DNA from: a virus
IMG/VR virus record: IMGVR_UViG_3300010400_000045
Span: 1-27,936 of that record
Reading direction: 5' to 3' (one strand)
DNA length: 27,936 bases
Each line of letters starts with the position of its first letter. Positions within the stretch are counted from its first letter, which is position 1. Made by a program: the position numbers and the translations under genes. The notes beneath the pieces were generated by a model, which had not been told where the DNA came from, did not search any database, and was given only the letters and a program-made list of their open reading frames with translations. Below are positions 8,657-17,104 of this stretch, piece after piece.

Positions 8657-9379
8657 CTAGCGGTCGGGCCCCAGTGTCTGGCCGGCGCGCTGGAACTGCT
8701 GCTCCAGAAGAGGACCGAGCCGTGCTCGAGCGAACGCGCTCGCGTCCCGACTGGACCCCGTCCTCTGGAAGCGGTCGAACGCCTCCTGAGCGGCTGAGTC
8801 CACCCCGGGCTCGCGACGCGAATCGCCGCCGCGGCTCGTAGGGATACCGGCGTCGGTCTGCCCTCGCCCCGGAGGGGTCGGAGTCGCAGAACTGCGCCGG
8901 GAATCCCCGAACTTGAGGAAGGCGTATTCCATCGCCGCCACCGGGTTGGCCTTGAACAATGCTGGGTAGGTCTGGGCCAGGTCGGGGTCGGTGGCGATGA
9001 AACTCGCCACGTCGTGCTCGAACTGCACGTAGTCCGGGTGCTTCCCAACGATGGTCTGACGCGCCTGTACCCCATCCGAGAGGGGCTGCAGGGCTTGCCC
9101 GATCCGAGTCGTGATGAAGTCACCGAGAGCGTCGACAGGGACGCCGAACTCGGTGAGGCGGTCCTCGGGACTCGCGTGGCGGTCCGGGACGCCTTGGCGC
9201 GGGTTCGCCGCACCATTGCTCAGCAACTGGGTCACCAGCCCTTCGAGCTTGTCAGCCCGTTCGCGCTGGCGCTTGCCCTCTTCCGAGGATGCCCGATACC
9301 CATTCACGAGTGAGTTCGTGTCCGGATACCCGGCGAGGTCGGGATTCAAGGGCGGTTGGGTCGGGTTGTCGTCAGGCAT
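8657..9379 (-). CDS. Scaffold-like protein, 240 aa
   Basis: Charged, Gln/Arg/Asp-rich and mainly helical, without cysteines. A helix at about 30-55 (EEGKRQRERADKLEGLVTQLL) looks coiled-coil. A second helical part lies at about 80-150 (LTEFGVPVDALGDFITTRIG, YVQFEHDVASFIATDPDLA). A disordered Pro/Arg/Ser stretch follows, then a basic C-terminal helix (FARARLGPLLEQQFQRAG). Helical content, disorder, a basic C-terminus and the place directly before the capsid gene are all typical of scaffold proteins that guide procapsid assembly and then leave. Sequence identity to a known scaffold was not recognised. Confidence 0.65.
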   Translation of the reverse strand: MPDDNPTQPPLNPDLAGYPDTNSLVNGYRASSEEGKRQRERADKLEGLVTQLLSNGAANPRQGVPDRHASPEDRLTEFGVPVDALGDFITTRIGQALQPLSDGVQARQTIVGKHPDYVQFEHDVASFIATDPDLAQTYPALFKANPVAAMEYAFLKFGDSRRSSATPTPPGRGQTDAGIPTSRGGDSRREPGVDSAAQEAFDRFQRTGSSRDASAFARARLGPLLEQQFQRAGQTLGPDR

Positions 9380-9416
9380 TGCGGGATTCCTTTCCTTGAG
9401 GGGTTCGCCCTCTGGA

Positions 9417-9710
9417 CTACGGGAGCAACTGGCGGTCGAGTTCGTCGCGCCGCTGGTTGTGCTCCGACACCGCTACCTCATTGACCCAAGAGAACAGGAA
9501 CCATTCACAATCACGAATCATGGCCCTCAGGACTGAGTCAGTGGTGTCGAAGTCGGTGCCCTTGAACGTCTGGGTGCGTTCAGCATCCGTAAGCGTCAGG
9601 GACCGTGTGGCTTTCCGGACTCGGTTCTCGATCTCCGGACGTATCACATCATTCCATCCAACTGAGGTCAGGACAAGCCTTACCTTGTCGACCTGCTCAG
9701 GAGTCAGCAT
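9417..9710 (-). CDS. Small portal-scaffold junction protein, 97 aa
   Basis: Lies four bases after the portal stop and before the scaffold gene. The protein is helical and charged (VDKVRLVLTSVGWNDVI, LRAMIRDCEWFLFSWVNEV, then a Glu/Gln/Asp/Arg-rich helix). Genes of this size at this place are common in podovirus head modules and are usually of unknown function. There is no signal peptide. A structural helper is likely from location only. Confidence 0.7.
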   Translation of the reverse strand: MLTPEQVDKVRLVLTSVGWNDVIRPEIENRVRKATRSLTLTDAERTQTFKGTDFDTTDSVLRAMIRDCEWFLFSWVNEVAVSEHNQRRDELDRQLLP

Positions 9711-9714
9711 GGTG

Positions 9715-11625
9715 TCAAGACATCCCCGGCAGCGGCGCGCCGTTCCCTGTGGCCATCAGTTTACCCAAGACATCCGGGGATAGCTGGTCAAGCGGCTGAC
9801 TGACGGCGCCCGCCACCCCTGCCGGAGACTGCCCACTTTCTTGGGCCAACTGGTTGATCATGGGTACCTGCGTGACCAGCAGTTCATTGACGTTGGGGAA
9901 GTCGAAGAGGTCGAAGGCCTGTCTTGCAAAGTTCCCCCAGTTCACCAACTGCATCATGACCGGGTTAGCGGACATCATCTGCAACAGTGCCAACATGTTC
10001 TGCTGCCGGATGCCTCTACCGGTCATGTTCCGGGCCCCTACGGCTCGGGCCCTGTAGTCCGGCTGGAGGTCGTCGTAGTCGATGGTCGTCTCCACCGACT
10101 CGTAGGGCAATCCGGTCCCGGGGTTGATTGTGGCTAGGCTTGCGAGGATACGGACCTCGTGCGGGAACGTAAGCCACATCTTGTCCATGCGCCGGAACGA
10201 GTTGGCCAGACGTTCGATGAACCCTTCCTCGAGCAGAGTGGTCTCGAGACTCACACGGGTCAGGGCGTTCTCCTGCCGGCCCAAGAACCCCCGGGCCGTC
10301 TCTCGGCTCGAGCCCTGCATCCCGCCCAGCAGGGTCTCGGTTTCACCCGTGCCCAACTGCATCATCTGGAACAGGGTCGGGATCTCCGTGGCTGCCGCCG
10401 CAAGACCCCTCATGTCAGGAGACAGGGGGCGGATGCTCGTGTCATCCGCTGGGCCATCGACCAGAATAATGCGCCCAGCGCGGGTGAACAGGTGGCCGGT
10501 GTTTATGTTCACCCCAGAGTTAGCCACGTACATGGGGTCGATGAGTATGTCCAGAGCGTCCAGCTTCTGGTTCGTGATGCGGTTCGCCGTCTGCTGGGGC
10601 CCGAAGGCCACTTCCGTCTTCGCAACACCATCGAACGAGTACGGGTCCCGCATGGGCGAGAACGAGGCGAATGGCAACTCCTGGTTCCCCATCGGCCCTT
10701 CCCGGTCCTTCAAGACCACCTTGCCATTCCCGATGGCGAGGCAGCGGAACCGGATGCCGTCCGTCGCAAACTCCCGGGGGACCAGCCCGTGCATCTCCCA
10801 GATTTCCACGGGCTTGGAGAACCGCTCCTGACGTCTCGCTTGGTAGTCGTACTCGTTCCTGAAACTGACCCTGCGGACCGCGAACTCGTTCTCCGCGTCC
10901 GTGGTCATGTCGTACTGCCTTAGCAGTTCCACAGCCTGAGGGTCGAAGTAGGGGTAGTCCGAGTGGGCGTCGTCCAAGAGGTCTTCGAAGTCCACGTAAT
11001 AGCGGTGGATGACCCAGCCCATGTCCTCGATGGATGTCTTGGCCGGCTGCTGCCAGAAATCCAGACGGTCGACAGGTTCCCAGTCCGGGCCATCGAAGAT
11101 GGTCGCCATGCTCTCCCGGACCACCGGCACACTCAGGCCCGGAGCCACATGCTCCAACTGGCGAACCCGGTTCATCCGCCGCAACTGCTTCCAGCCGTAT
11201 CTGGCGATACCGGTCCCGCAGATGTCAGCCTGAAGGCAGAAATCAGTGGCCTTGACCACCGTCCCGCAGTCCTTCATCTGGGCTGAAATCAGGACCTCGT
11301 TCTTCTTGGCCCGCCCTACGTCTTCAGGGGCGTAGCCCTCGAACGTGACGATGGGCCACTGGCCGAAACTCGCCTGCACCTTCCGCGCGACATCCGACTG
11401 GATCATGGCGAAAGTGAAGGGGATGTTGACGTTGTTCCGGAACTGGGCGAGACGGCCCTGCCAAACCCCTCGGTAGGTGTCGTACCAACGCTGGAGCTTG
11501 GAGAAGAGGGCGGAGTTGTAGCGCAGCGAAGCCTCTCGACGCGCATTGACCAGCTCGATCTTGCGCGCTGCGGGGACTCCCGTCACCCGGGCCTGCACCG
11601 TGGCCTGAACGTTCCTTGTCGCCAA
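9715..11625 (-). CDS. Portal protein, 636 aa, TTG start
   Basis: Large mostly helical protein of the size typical of podovirus portals. The N-terminal part (about 20-75) has RREASLRYNSALFSKLQRWYDTYRG followed by NIPFTFAMIQSDVARKVQASF, a common opening of portals (a YR...R..VN.P.......V......). Later come FCLQADICGTGIARYGWKQL, a 'PF..F....DPY...G.' segment (LPFASFSPMRDPYSFDGVAK) and a helical stretch NRITNQKLDALDILIDPMYV. A Gln-rich C-terminus is also usual. By family it forms the 12-fold ring through which DNA enters and leaves. The best start is a TTG at 11625 with GGAGGG about ten bases upstream; there is no ATG nearby. Order terminase - (sugar block) - portal - scaffold - capsid fits. Confidence 0.85.
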   Translation of the reverse strand: MATRNVQATVQARVTGVPAARKIELVNARREASLRYNSALFSKLQRWYDTYRGVWQGRLAQFRNNVNIPFTFAMIQSDVARKVQASFGQWPIVTFEGYAPEDVGRAKKNEVLISAQMKDCGTVVKATDFCLQADICGTGIARYGWKQLRRMNRVRQLEHVAPGLSVPVVRESMATIFDGPDWEPVDRLDFWQQPAKTSIEDMGWVIHRYYVDFEDLLDDAHSDYPYFDPQAVELLRQYDMTTDAENEFAVRRVSFRNEYDYQARRQERFSKPVEIWEMHGLVPREFATDGIRFRCLAIGNGKVVLKDREGPMGNQELPFASFSPMRDPYSFDGVAKTEVAFGPQQTANRITNQKLDALDILIDPMYVANSGVNINTGHLFTRAGRIILVDGPADDTSIRPLSPDMRGLAAAATEIPTLFQMMQLGTGETETLLGGMQGSSRETARGFLGRQENALTRVSLETTLLEEGFIERLANSFRRMDKMWLTFPHEVRILASLATINPGTGLPYESVETTIDYDDLQPDYRARAVGARNMTGRGIRQQNMLALLQMMSANPVMMQLVNWGNFARQAFDLFDFPNVNELLVTQVPMINQLAQESGQSPAGVAGAVSQPLDQLSPDVLGKLMATGNGAPLPGMS

Positions 11626-11651
11626 TAGAGGGTCCCTCCGCCGCCGGTAGG

Positions 11652-12506
11652 CTACGCGCGCTCAGGCATGGAGTCTACAGCCGAGTTCAACCACCGGTCC
11701 CGCCACTTGGGCCACGACGCCCTCAGGTCGACCTCCGGCTCGTTCAACTGGTTCTCCCCGAGATTGGTCCAGATCACCTTGGGAGCATCATTCGCGATGA
11801 CGTCATGGACCCGGATGGCGGGGACTTTCAGCAATCCCGCCAGAACCACCGGGGCCGAGCCGCAGCCGATCATGGCCCGCGAAGCCCCGAGGTAGTTGGC
11901 CAGCTTCATGAAGTCCCCGTCGTCCGCGAATTCCGTCCAGTCCGGATAGGTTCGCGTCCCGATCTCTCTGTCCCTCTCATCCCCGACAAAGACAATCTCA
12001 TCGAACAGCTTCTCCAGTTCACCCCGGATGCCTGACAGGAACTTCCAGAACACGGGCGTATTGTGGGTATGGGGACACACGGGCATCCCGTGGAGGATGA
12101 GCCGGTTCTTCTTTCCCGAAGTCTCGACCTTCAAGCTCGGCTCGTTGGCCAGAACGTCGGGCTTGACCGACAGGTTCAACTTCGTCTGGTTCATGCACTC
12201 GAGCGTCAACTGGCGTACCGGAAAGCCACGGAGCCCCATGTGGACGATGGTCCGGTCCTGATGCGCTGACGTCGGGAGGTCGAAGTGCCACGGCTGACCT
12301 CCACAGGAGTAGTTCTCCACTCCTTCAATCAACTTGACTTGATTGACGCATGGTTGCGCCTCGAGTAACGGCACCAGCGGTCCGCAAGTACCGACGTCGA
12401 GCCATGCGTCAAACTTCTCGCCCGTCTTCTTCGCCCAGTGATAGGCCACGGGCCACTGATGCAATGCGTCTCCCATCTTACCGGGAAACGTGAAAGTCAT
12501 GCTCAT
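11652..12506 (-). CDS. GT9 / heptosyltransferase-like GT-B glycosyltransferase, 284 aa
   Basis: The first residues FTFPGKMGDALHQWPVAYHW match the 'G.iGD.....P......' opening of GT9 (ADP-heptose:LPS transferase-like) proteins. The second half contains a nucleotide-site-like stretch, FMKLANYLGASRAMIGCGSAPVVLAGLLKVPAIRV, corresponding to the 'L..l...a.l.ig.dSg..HlA.alg.P' segment of the family; here the usual Ser/His are replaced by GCGSAPVVLA. It is short for GT9 (usually about 320-350 aa). It is the last gene of the sugar block, joined to the upstream gene by an ATGA overlap. The likely activity is sugar transfer; donor and acceptor cannot be read from sequence. Confidence 0.65.
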   Translation of the reverse strand: MSMTFTFPGKMGDALHQWPVAYHWAKKTGEKFDAWLDVGTCGPLVPLLEAQPCVNQVKLIEGVENYSCGGQPWHFDLPTSAHQDRTIVHMGLRGFPVRQLTLECMNQTKLNLSVKPDVLANEPSLKVETSGKKNRLILHGMPVCPHTHNTPVFWKFLSGIRGELEKLFDEIVFVGDERDREIGTRTYPDWTEFADDGDFMKLANYLGASRAMIGCGSAPVVLAGLLKVPAIRVHDVIANDAPKVIWTNLGENQLNEPEVDLRASWPKWRDRWLNSAVDSMPERA

Positions 12507-13207
12507 ACCGCCGCCTCCGCGTAGAGTTCGATGGCCGCCTTTATCTTGTCGATGGCCTCATGTCTTCCAAGTGCCGCCCACATCGCAACAGACCTCGCGT
12601 CGTTGTGGATGTGGTAGATCTGGTACATCAGCTTCCCGACGTCAGTAAGGCTCGCGTCCTGCATGTCTCCCGTGGGTAGAGCCTCATGCCAGACCTTGAA
12701 CTCTTCGGGTCCTGCGAAGGCCATCTGCGTCGCTTCTCCCACGAGTTGCAGAGCCACGTCCCAGTAGGAGTGGTGGGTATCGAGCATACAGAACGAGCCC
12801 ATGACGTCGACCCACTCCGCCGTCGCCCACGGGAAGTCCATCCTCGGGACCTTGGAGCTTGAGAACGGAGCAATGAGCCCGATACCGCCCTTGAAAGCAT
12901 GTTTCGCCTGTAGCACCCATGAATCCCACCCGGGTGTCTCGAACAGGCAATCGTCCGTCGCGGCTCCGTAGGCTTCGTACCCCGGGCACTTGCGCCAGAT
13001 GTGGTTCAAGGAGCGGCACTGACCGACCCGTGGACCGACGACCATCTTGAAATCGCCGGGCAGGTTCTCGTAGTCGGCGACCTGGTCGTCGTCCACGTAG
13101 ACCACGATGTCCGCGTTGTCAGCAGTCCGCTCCACAGACTGGACCATCTTCACCAACCGGTGAGGCCTCCCCCGACTGGCGCACATCACCAAGACCTTGC
13201 CACTCAT
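12503..13207 (-). CDS. GT-A-like glycosyltransferase, paralogue 1 of 4, 234 aa
   Basis: N-terminal nucleotide-binding strand KVLVMCASRGRP (4-15), then a metal-binding-type acidic motif YVDDDQ (37-42), then a second acidic loop ATDDCLFETPGWDSW (83-97), and a late Trp-His (VWHEAL). This order (SRGRP, DxD, TDD-GWD-W, late His) is shared by all four paralogues in the block and fits a GT2-like GT-A fold. The C-terminus is helical and longer than in paralogue 2. Both ends have ATGA overlaps. The function inferred is transfer of one sugar of a multi-sugar glycan. Confidence 0.75.
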   Translation of the reverse strand: MSGKVLVMCASRGRPHRLVKMVQSVERTADNADIVVYVDDDQVADYENLPGDFKMVVGPRVGQCRSLNHIWRKCPGYEAYGAATDDCLFETPGWDSWVLQAKHAFKGGIGLIAPFSSSKVPRMDFPWATAEWVDVMGSFCMLDTHHSYWDVALQLVGEATQMAFAGPEEFKVWHEALPTGDMQDASLTDVGKLMYQIYHIHNDARSVAMWAALGRHEAIDKIKAAIELYAEAAV

Positions 13208-13854
13208 GGGTACATGGCCTCTCTCAGCTTGTGGACCACCTCGGGGAGTTTCAAAGCGACGTAGGTGAAGAACGACTGCGCGTCCTTCTCCCGGATGTCG
13301 GTGTTTGAGTGCGGGAGCCCATTGTGCGTGATGGAAAACCCGGGCTCAGGAGCGTGGACGATGGCCGTCATCTCGCCTATCAGACCCGTCAGGATGGGCC
13401 AGCAGAAGTGGTAAGTCTCGGGACACGCATACCAACCCACTACGTCAATCCAGTTCCTTGAGACGAAGGGCATGTCCACATGCTCACCGAGGTTGTGTCT
13501 TGGGGAGACGACGGCAAGACGATTGGGGAAGTTGTTCATCGCAGCTTGGACCCAGACATCCCAATCCTTGTCGTTCAGAGTCGTGTCGTCGGTGATGATG
13601 CCGTAAGCACTGTAATCCGGGAACTTCTCCACCAGATGATTCAAGGCTGCGACAGGACCGATTCTGGAGCCGTAGACAACCTGTGAGCCCGGAGGGTTGA
13701 CGCCGTAGAACTCACGTTGGTCCTCATCCACGTAGGCCAAGACATCGGCTTTCATGGCGGTCTTCCGAACCGACGCCACCATGTCCCGGAACGGCTCGGG
13801 CCTGTCTCTTGTGGGACAGAGCACCGCGACTCGCCCGTTACCCAAGGAGGCCAT
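13204..13854 (-). CDS. GT-A-like glycosyltransferase, paralogue 2 of 4, 216 aa
   Basis: The ATG at 13854 is chosen because GGAGG lies just upstream; a longer reading would run deeper into the FkbM-type gene. It overlaps that gene by 17 bases. The protein has CPTRDRP (13-19), YVDEDQ (41-46), ITDDTTLNDKDWDVW (87-101), a D.P......W....GW motif in the middle, and a late SITHNGLPH (His-Asn) motif. That His in GT-A enzymes often completes metal binding. Family usually needs a nucleotide-sugar donor and a divalent metal. A C-terminal helix follows. Confidence 0.75.
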   Translation of the reverse strand: MASLGNGRVAVLCPTRDRPEPFRDMVASVRKTAMKADVLAYVDEDQREFYGVNPPGSQVVYGSRIGPVAALNHLVEKFPDYSAYGIITDDTTLNDKDWDVWVQAAMNNFPNRLAVVSPRHNLGEHVDMPFVSRNWIDVVGWYACPETYHFCWPILTGLIGEMTAIVHAPEPGFSITHNGLPHSNTDIREKDAQSFFTYVALKLPEVVHKLREAMYP

Positions 13855-14479
13855 ACTGCCTCCACACGTACCCATCGTTGTCCTGACTCCTGAACACCCG
13901 TTCATAGCCCAAAGGCAACAGAACGTCGTCCAGAGCCCCTTGGTCCCATGATTCGACTAGCACGACCTTGGGCCGCCACCGCTTCAGGTCCAGTCCTGCC
14001 AAGACGTCTCGCTCAGTGCCTTCGGTATCGACGCACAGGGCATCCAGTCTCGGGAACTGGAGGTCGGCCATCAGGATCTCAAGCGTCGTCACGGGAACAA
14101 TGGTCGTCAGCCACTTCTCCCCCACCTGGTCCTTGAACTTGGGATGCTCCTGAGGCCTCAAGGACGAGAACGCCTCGATGTTGTCCAAGTGGATGTGGAA
14201 CGGACTTTCCTTGGCCGGCTTGTCCGACACCGCGCAGATACGGTGAAGGTTCCGCGTTTCCTTGAGCTTGTCGTTGTAGTACGGGTTGGCTTCAACGGAC
14301 AGAACGGTCCAGCGCCAGAAGTGCTCGAGCGTGTAGGTGGAGTTGGTGGACATGCCATCTGACGCCCCGACGTCGATGCAATACCCCCTGAACCCGGGAC
14401 GGAACTGGTCACGTATCCAGTCCGACAACTGGGCATTCGGGTGGTAGAAGACGTGCCGTATCGGAGGGGCGAGGGTCAT
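13838..14479 (-). CDS. FkbM-family SAM-dependent methyltransferase, 213 aa
   Basis: The SAM-binding motif CIDVGASDGMSTNS lies at 34-47, the second motif SVEANPYY at 61-68, and the FkbM hallmark CVDTEGTERDVLAG at 149-162. The last corresponds to the 'KIDvEG.E..vL.G' box. A C-terminal strand VVLVESWDQ follows, as usual in the family. FkbM-type enzymes often O-methylate sugars or polyketides; next to glycosyltransferases a sugar methylation is the natural inference. The protein is close to the family's usual length. ATGA overlap at its start. Confidence 0.85.
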   Translation of the reverse strand: MTLAPPIRHVFYHPNAQLSDWIRDQFRPGFRGYCIDVGASDGMSTNSTYTLEHFWRWTVLSVEANPYYNDKLKETRNLHRICAVSDKPAKESPFHIHLDNIEAFSSLRPQEHPKFKDQVGEKWLTTIVPVTTLEILMADLQFPRLDALCVDTEGTERDVLAGLDLKRWRPKVVLVESWDQGALDDVLLPLGYERVFRSQDNDGYVWRQYGLLG

Positions 14480-15165
14480 GTGAGGGCTTCCACCGGCTGC
14501 TTGGCCCGCAACAGTTCCAGAGCACGCTGGTAGCGGTTCGTGGTGAAGAACCCGTGGAGTTGACGCAAGTCCTCAGCACTCTTGTCAATGTCGGTGGGTT
14601 CCTTGCGGTCGTGCTCCACGAACATGACTTCGGGAGGGAGACGAACCAGCGAGGTCGCCTCCCCCAAGGCCTCGATGATGCTCGGCCAGCCGAAGTGATT
14701 CAGGGCCGGGTAGGCAATCCAGCCCAGACGTTCAATCCATTCGTCCGAGACGATGGCAAAGTCCATGAACGCGCCTTGAGAATGGGCCGGACTCATCGCC
14801 CAGACCTTCCCGAGACGTTCGGCTTCGTAGACGATGGCTTCGTCCCAACCCCGGACCGTGAACCGACAGTCGTCCACGAACAGCCCGAAGCCAAGATAAG
14901 TCCCCGATTCCTTCCGTGCCGCGCGGGTCAGGGCTTGCGCTGCGCCTACCGGACCACACCTCGGGCCGTAGGCAATCTTGAACGCCCCGGCCCCGACGAT
15001 CTTGGGCCTCGCCGCCTCGTACAGCTCCCGTTCATCGGAATCGACGTAGACGTAGATGTCTGCGAGACGTGAGGTGTTGAAGATGGACTGGACGGCTTGG
15101 AACAGGAGTTCAGGACGTCCTCTGCTGGGAATCAGGATGGCGATGCGCTTCTCGGTATCGCTCAT
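14476..15165 (-). CDS. GT-A-like glycosyltransferase, paralogue 3 of 4, 229 aa
   Basis: The ATG at 15165 overlaps the previous stop as ATGA, so a reading seven codons longer was rejected. Motifs: ILIPSRGRPELL (10-21), YVYVDSDERELY (38-49), GFGLFVDDCRFTVRGWDE (92-109), and late FVEHDRK in place of His-Asn. The 'Y.D.DE' and 'VDDC' acids are kept, so metal binding looks intact, but the last motif has diverged most in this copy, which may mean a different acceptor. A Ser/Pro-rich AMSPAHSQGAFMDF precedes the D.......W segment shared by the paralogues. Confidence 0.75.
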   Translation of the reverse strand: MSDTEKRIAILIPSRGRPELLFQAVQSIFNTSRLADIYVYVDSDERELYEAARPKIVGAGAFKIAYGPRCGPVGAAQALTRAARKESGTYLGFGLFVDDCRFTVRGWDEAIVYEAERLGKVWAMSPAHSQGAFMDFAIVSDEWIERLGWIAYPALNHFGWPSIIEALGEATSLVRLPPEVMFVEHDRKEPTDIDKSAEDLRQLHGFFTTNRYQRALELLRAKQPVEALT

Positions 15166-15848
15166 ACGGCGCTCGTCACCGGCCACGACAGACCTCCGAC
15201 AGACACCGTCAAGCCGCGGGTGCTCGCCTCCACCGCCTTACGGAGCATCGCTCGGTGGTCGTCCTTGTGCCACGCATACCATTCATAGAACTTGCGCGAG
15301 TCTGCTGAGAAGGTGGGGGACTCAGCGCCGACCTGGTTGTGGCGGATGTGGAACTTGTCTTGCGGGGCCTTGAACAAGCAGATGCCGTCCGACAGTGCAT
15401 CGATCACAGAAGGCCACGCATAGTGGAACAACTCCGGATGGATGAACCACCCCACCGCCTCCACGAACGCCTTCGTGACGAGCGGCATGTCGACACGATG
15501 GACACCCGAGTCGGCGCAGCGGGGAGAAACGACCGCAATCGGCCACACCGAAATGACTTCCTCCACCCAATCATCCCAACCCGGGGTCATGACCACGGAA
15601 TCGTCGGTCATGGTCGCCACCGCATCGTAGCCATCGGTGAACGCCTTCTTGGCGAGCGCCGCCCATCCGCGCGCGGGACCTACTCGAGGACCGTGGAACA
15701 CCTCTGCTCCCCCCATATCTGGGTACTCGGGAGCATCGGTGTCCATGTACGCCATGACGTGGGCCTTGGAGGTACGGTTGACGGAACGTACCGCTGTCAG
15801 GAACAGGTCCTTCCGGTCCCGGGTCGGGATCAACATGGCTATCTTCAC
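15162..15848 (-). CDS. GT-A-like glycosyltransferase, paralogue 4 of 4, 228 aa, GTG start
   Basis: The GTG at 15848 forms a GTGA overlap with the preceding methyltransferase stop and places KIAMLIPTRDRKDLF directly at the N-terminus, as in the paralogues. A longer in-frame reading is only an overlap artefact. Further motifs: AYMDTDAPEY (33-42), TMTDDSVVMTPGWDDW (79-94), SPRCADSGVHRVDMP, WFIHPELFHYAWP and a late HIRHNQV. All motifs shared by the set are present, so this is a good candidate for an active GT-A enzyme. It is the first glycosyltransferase of the block in transcription order. Confidence 0.75.
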   Translation of the reverse strand: MKIAMLIPTRDRKDLFLTAVRSVNRTSKAHVMAYMDTDAPEYPDMGGAEVFHGPRVGPARGWAALAKKAFTDGYDAVATMTDDSVVMTPGWDDWVEEVISVWPIAVVSPRCADSGVHRVDMPLVTKAFVEAVGWFIHPELFHYAWPSVIDALSDGICLFKAPQDKFHIRHNQVGAESPTFSADSRKFYEWYAWHKDDHRAMLRKAVEASTRGLTVSVGGLSWPVTSAV

Positions 15849-17104
15849 AGCACCAACTCGATGTTGGGAAGTGGGAACACAAGTGTGGTGCCGGAGTTCA
15901 AGAGGTCTCTCTCGCGTTTGACGAACTCGTCCCGGAACGCCCACGGCAGCGCGAACAGGAACCGGGGGTTGTCTGCGCGCATCTCGTCCTCCGACACCAC
16001 GTCCAACCACGTCCCCGCCATCTTCAACCCATGCTTGGCGGGATTCCTGTCTGCGATGGCCCTGAATGCTCCGGGGCAATCGAGGTACTGGAGCAGGCAG
16101 CAACCCTTGGTACTGGCCCCGTAGAGCCAGAGACCTCGCGGGGTCTCCAGAGGCCCCCTCAGGAGGTCAATCATCTGCGTCTTCCACTTCCACACCCGCT
16201 GCGAGAACAGCGTCGCGGAGCGTTCGCTCACTCCAACGTGGTCCCCCAGATGCCACGACGCTGCCGGAACCGAGGCCTTCTGCGCGAATACCCGCATCGA
16301 GCCGCCGTTCACCTCGTTGTACGTGACTCCGACGATACGGAGCCCGTGCTTGCGGTAGAGCTTGTCCAGACTCGGCAAGTCGTAGTAGCAGACGTGTTCA
16401 TGGCAGATGGCGTCGAAGGCGTTCCGCTCCATCATCGTCGGCGCGTCGTTCAACTGGTTTATCCAGACACCCGTGGGGCTCAAGACTTTGGCGATGTCCG
16501 CGACGAAGTCACTCGGGTTGTCCAAGTCGTAGAACATGGCAATCGTCGTGACGACGTCACAGGCACCCTTCCGCTCCGTGGCCATCAAACAGTCATGCTT
16601 GGCGGAGAAGTAGTCGGAGATGACGTGGTCGGAGACTTTGTGCAGGTCCTCCTTGAAGTTCCGCGCCGGCTCACACGCGATGCGACGGAACCTGTCAGGA
16701 ACCCTAGACAGCAAGTAGCCATCGTTAGCCCCGATGTCCAGCCACGTACCCTCCTGCACGAACTCAGCAGCGGAGTTGACAACGTCGTTCAAGGCATCGC
16801 GCATCGTCTGGTTGACCGAACTCCGGTACCAGAAGTTGCGATAGAGCAGGTCGCGATTGACCGTGACCGAGAGTTGCAGCAGTCCGCAGTCGGAGCAGCG
16901 CACGAGTTCCAGCGGGGCTTTGGGCAGGTCCAAGTCGGGGATGGCGGTGAAGTTGACCAGGTACTGGTTCCCGAGCGAGAGCACAGCGTGAAGTTCCCCG
17001 CTGTCGCAGACACGACAGGTCGTCCTCTCCGCCCAGACATCATTCTTCAGGACCTCGGTCAGCACAGCGCCCTCCCTGACGGTTGCCTTCACGTGCGTCC
17101 TCAT
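15845..17104 (-). CDS. Zinc-binding sugar C-methyltransferase-like protein, 419 aa
   Basis: Three-part layout of the NDP-sugar C-methyltransferase family. First, an N-terminal zinc site with CRVC (30-33) and CSDC (70-73). Second, a central SAM domain with WLDIGANDGYLLSRV (about 121-135) and the family-specific AICHEHVCYY (232-241), matching the 'HEH..Y' catalytic-type box. Third, a C-terminal Rossmann-like domain with WLYGASTKGCCLLQYL (326-341). The family adds a methyl to a keto-sugar nucleotide carbon (for example deoxysugars with a branched methyl). The length is typical. The start at 17104 overlaps the terminase stop as ATGA; a reading eleven codons longer was rejected. Together with the FkbM-type gene it suggests an unusual methylated sugar. 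Confidence 0.85.
   Translation of the reverse strand: MRTHVKATVREGAVLTEVLKNDVWAERTTCRVCDSGELHAVLSLGNQYLVNFTAIPDLDLPKAPLELVRCSDCGLLQLSVTVNRDLLYRNFWYRSSVNQTMRDALNDVVNSAAEFVQEGTWLDIGANDGYLLSRVPDRFRRIACEPARNFKEDLHKVSDHVISDYFSAKHDCLMATERKGACDVVTTIAMFYDLDNPSDFVADIAKVLSPTGVWINQLNDAPTMMERNAFDAICHEHVCYYDLPSLDKLYRKHGLRIVGVTYNEVNGGSMRVFAQKASVPAASWHLGDHVGVSERSATLFSQRVWKWKTQMIDLLRGPLETPRGLWLYGASTKGCCLLQYLDCPGAFRAIADRNPAKHGLKMAGTWLDVVSEDEMRADNPRFLFALPWAFRDEFVKRERDLLNSGTTLVFPLPNIELVL

Noticed and set aside
9398-9412. Five-base hairpin between scaffold and the 97-aa gene
   Set aside because: Stem too short and no U-run; such a stem is expected by chance at this GC.
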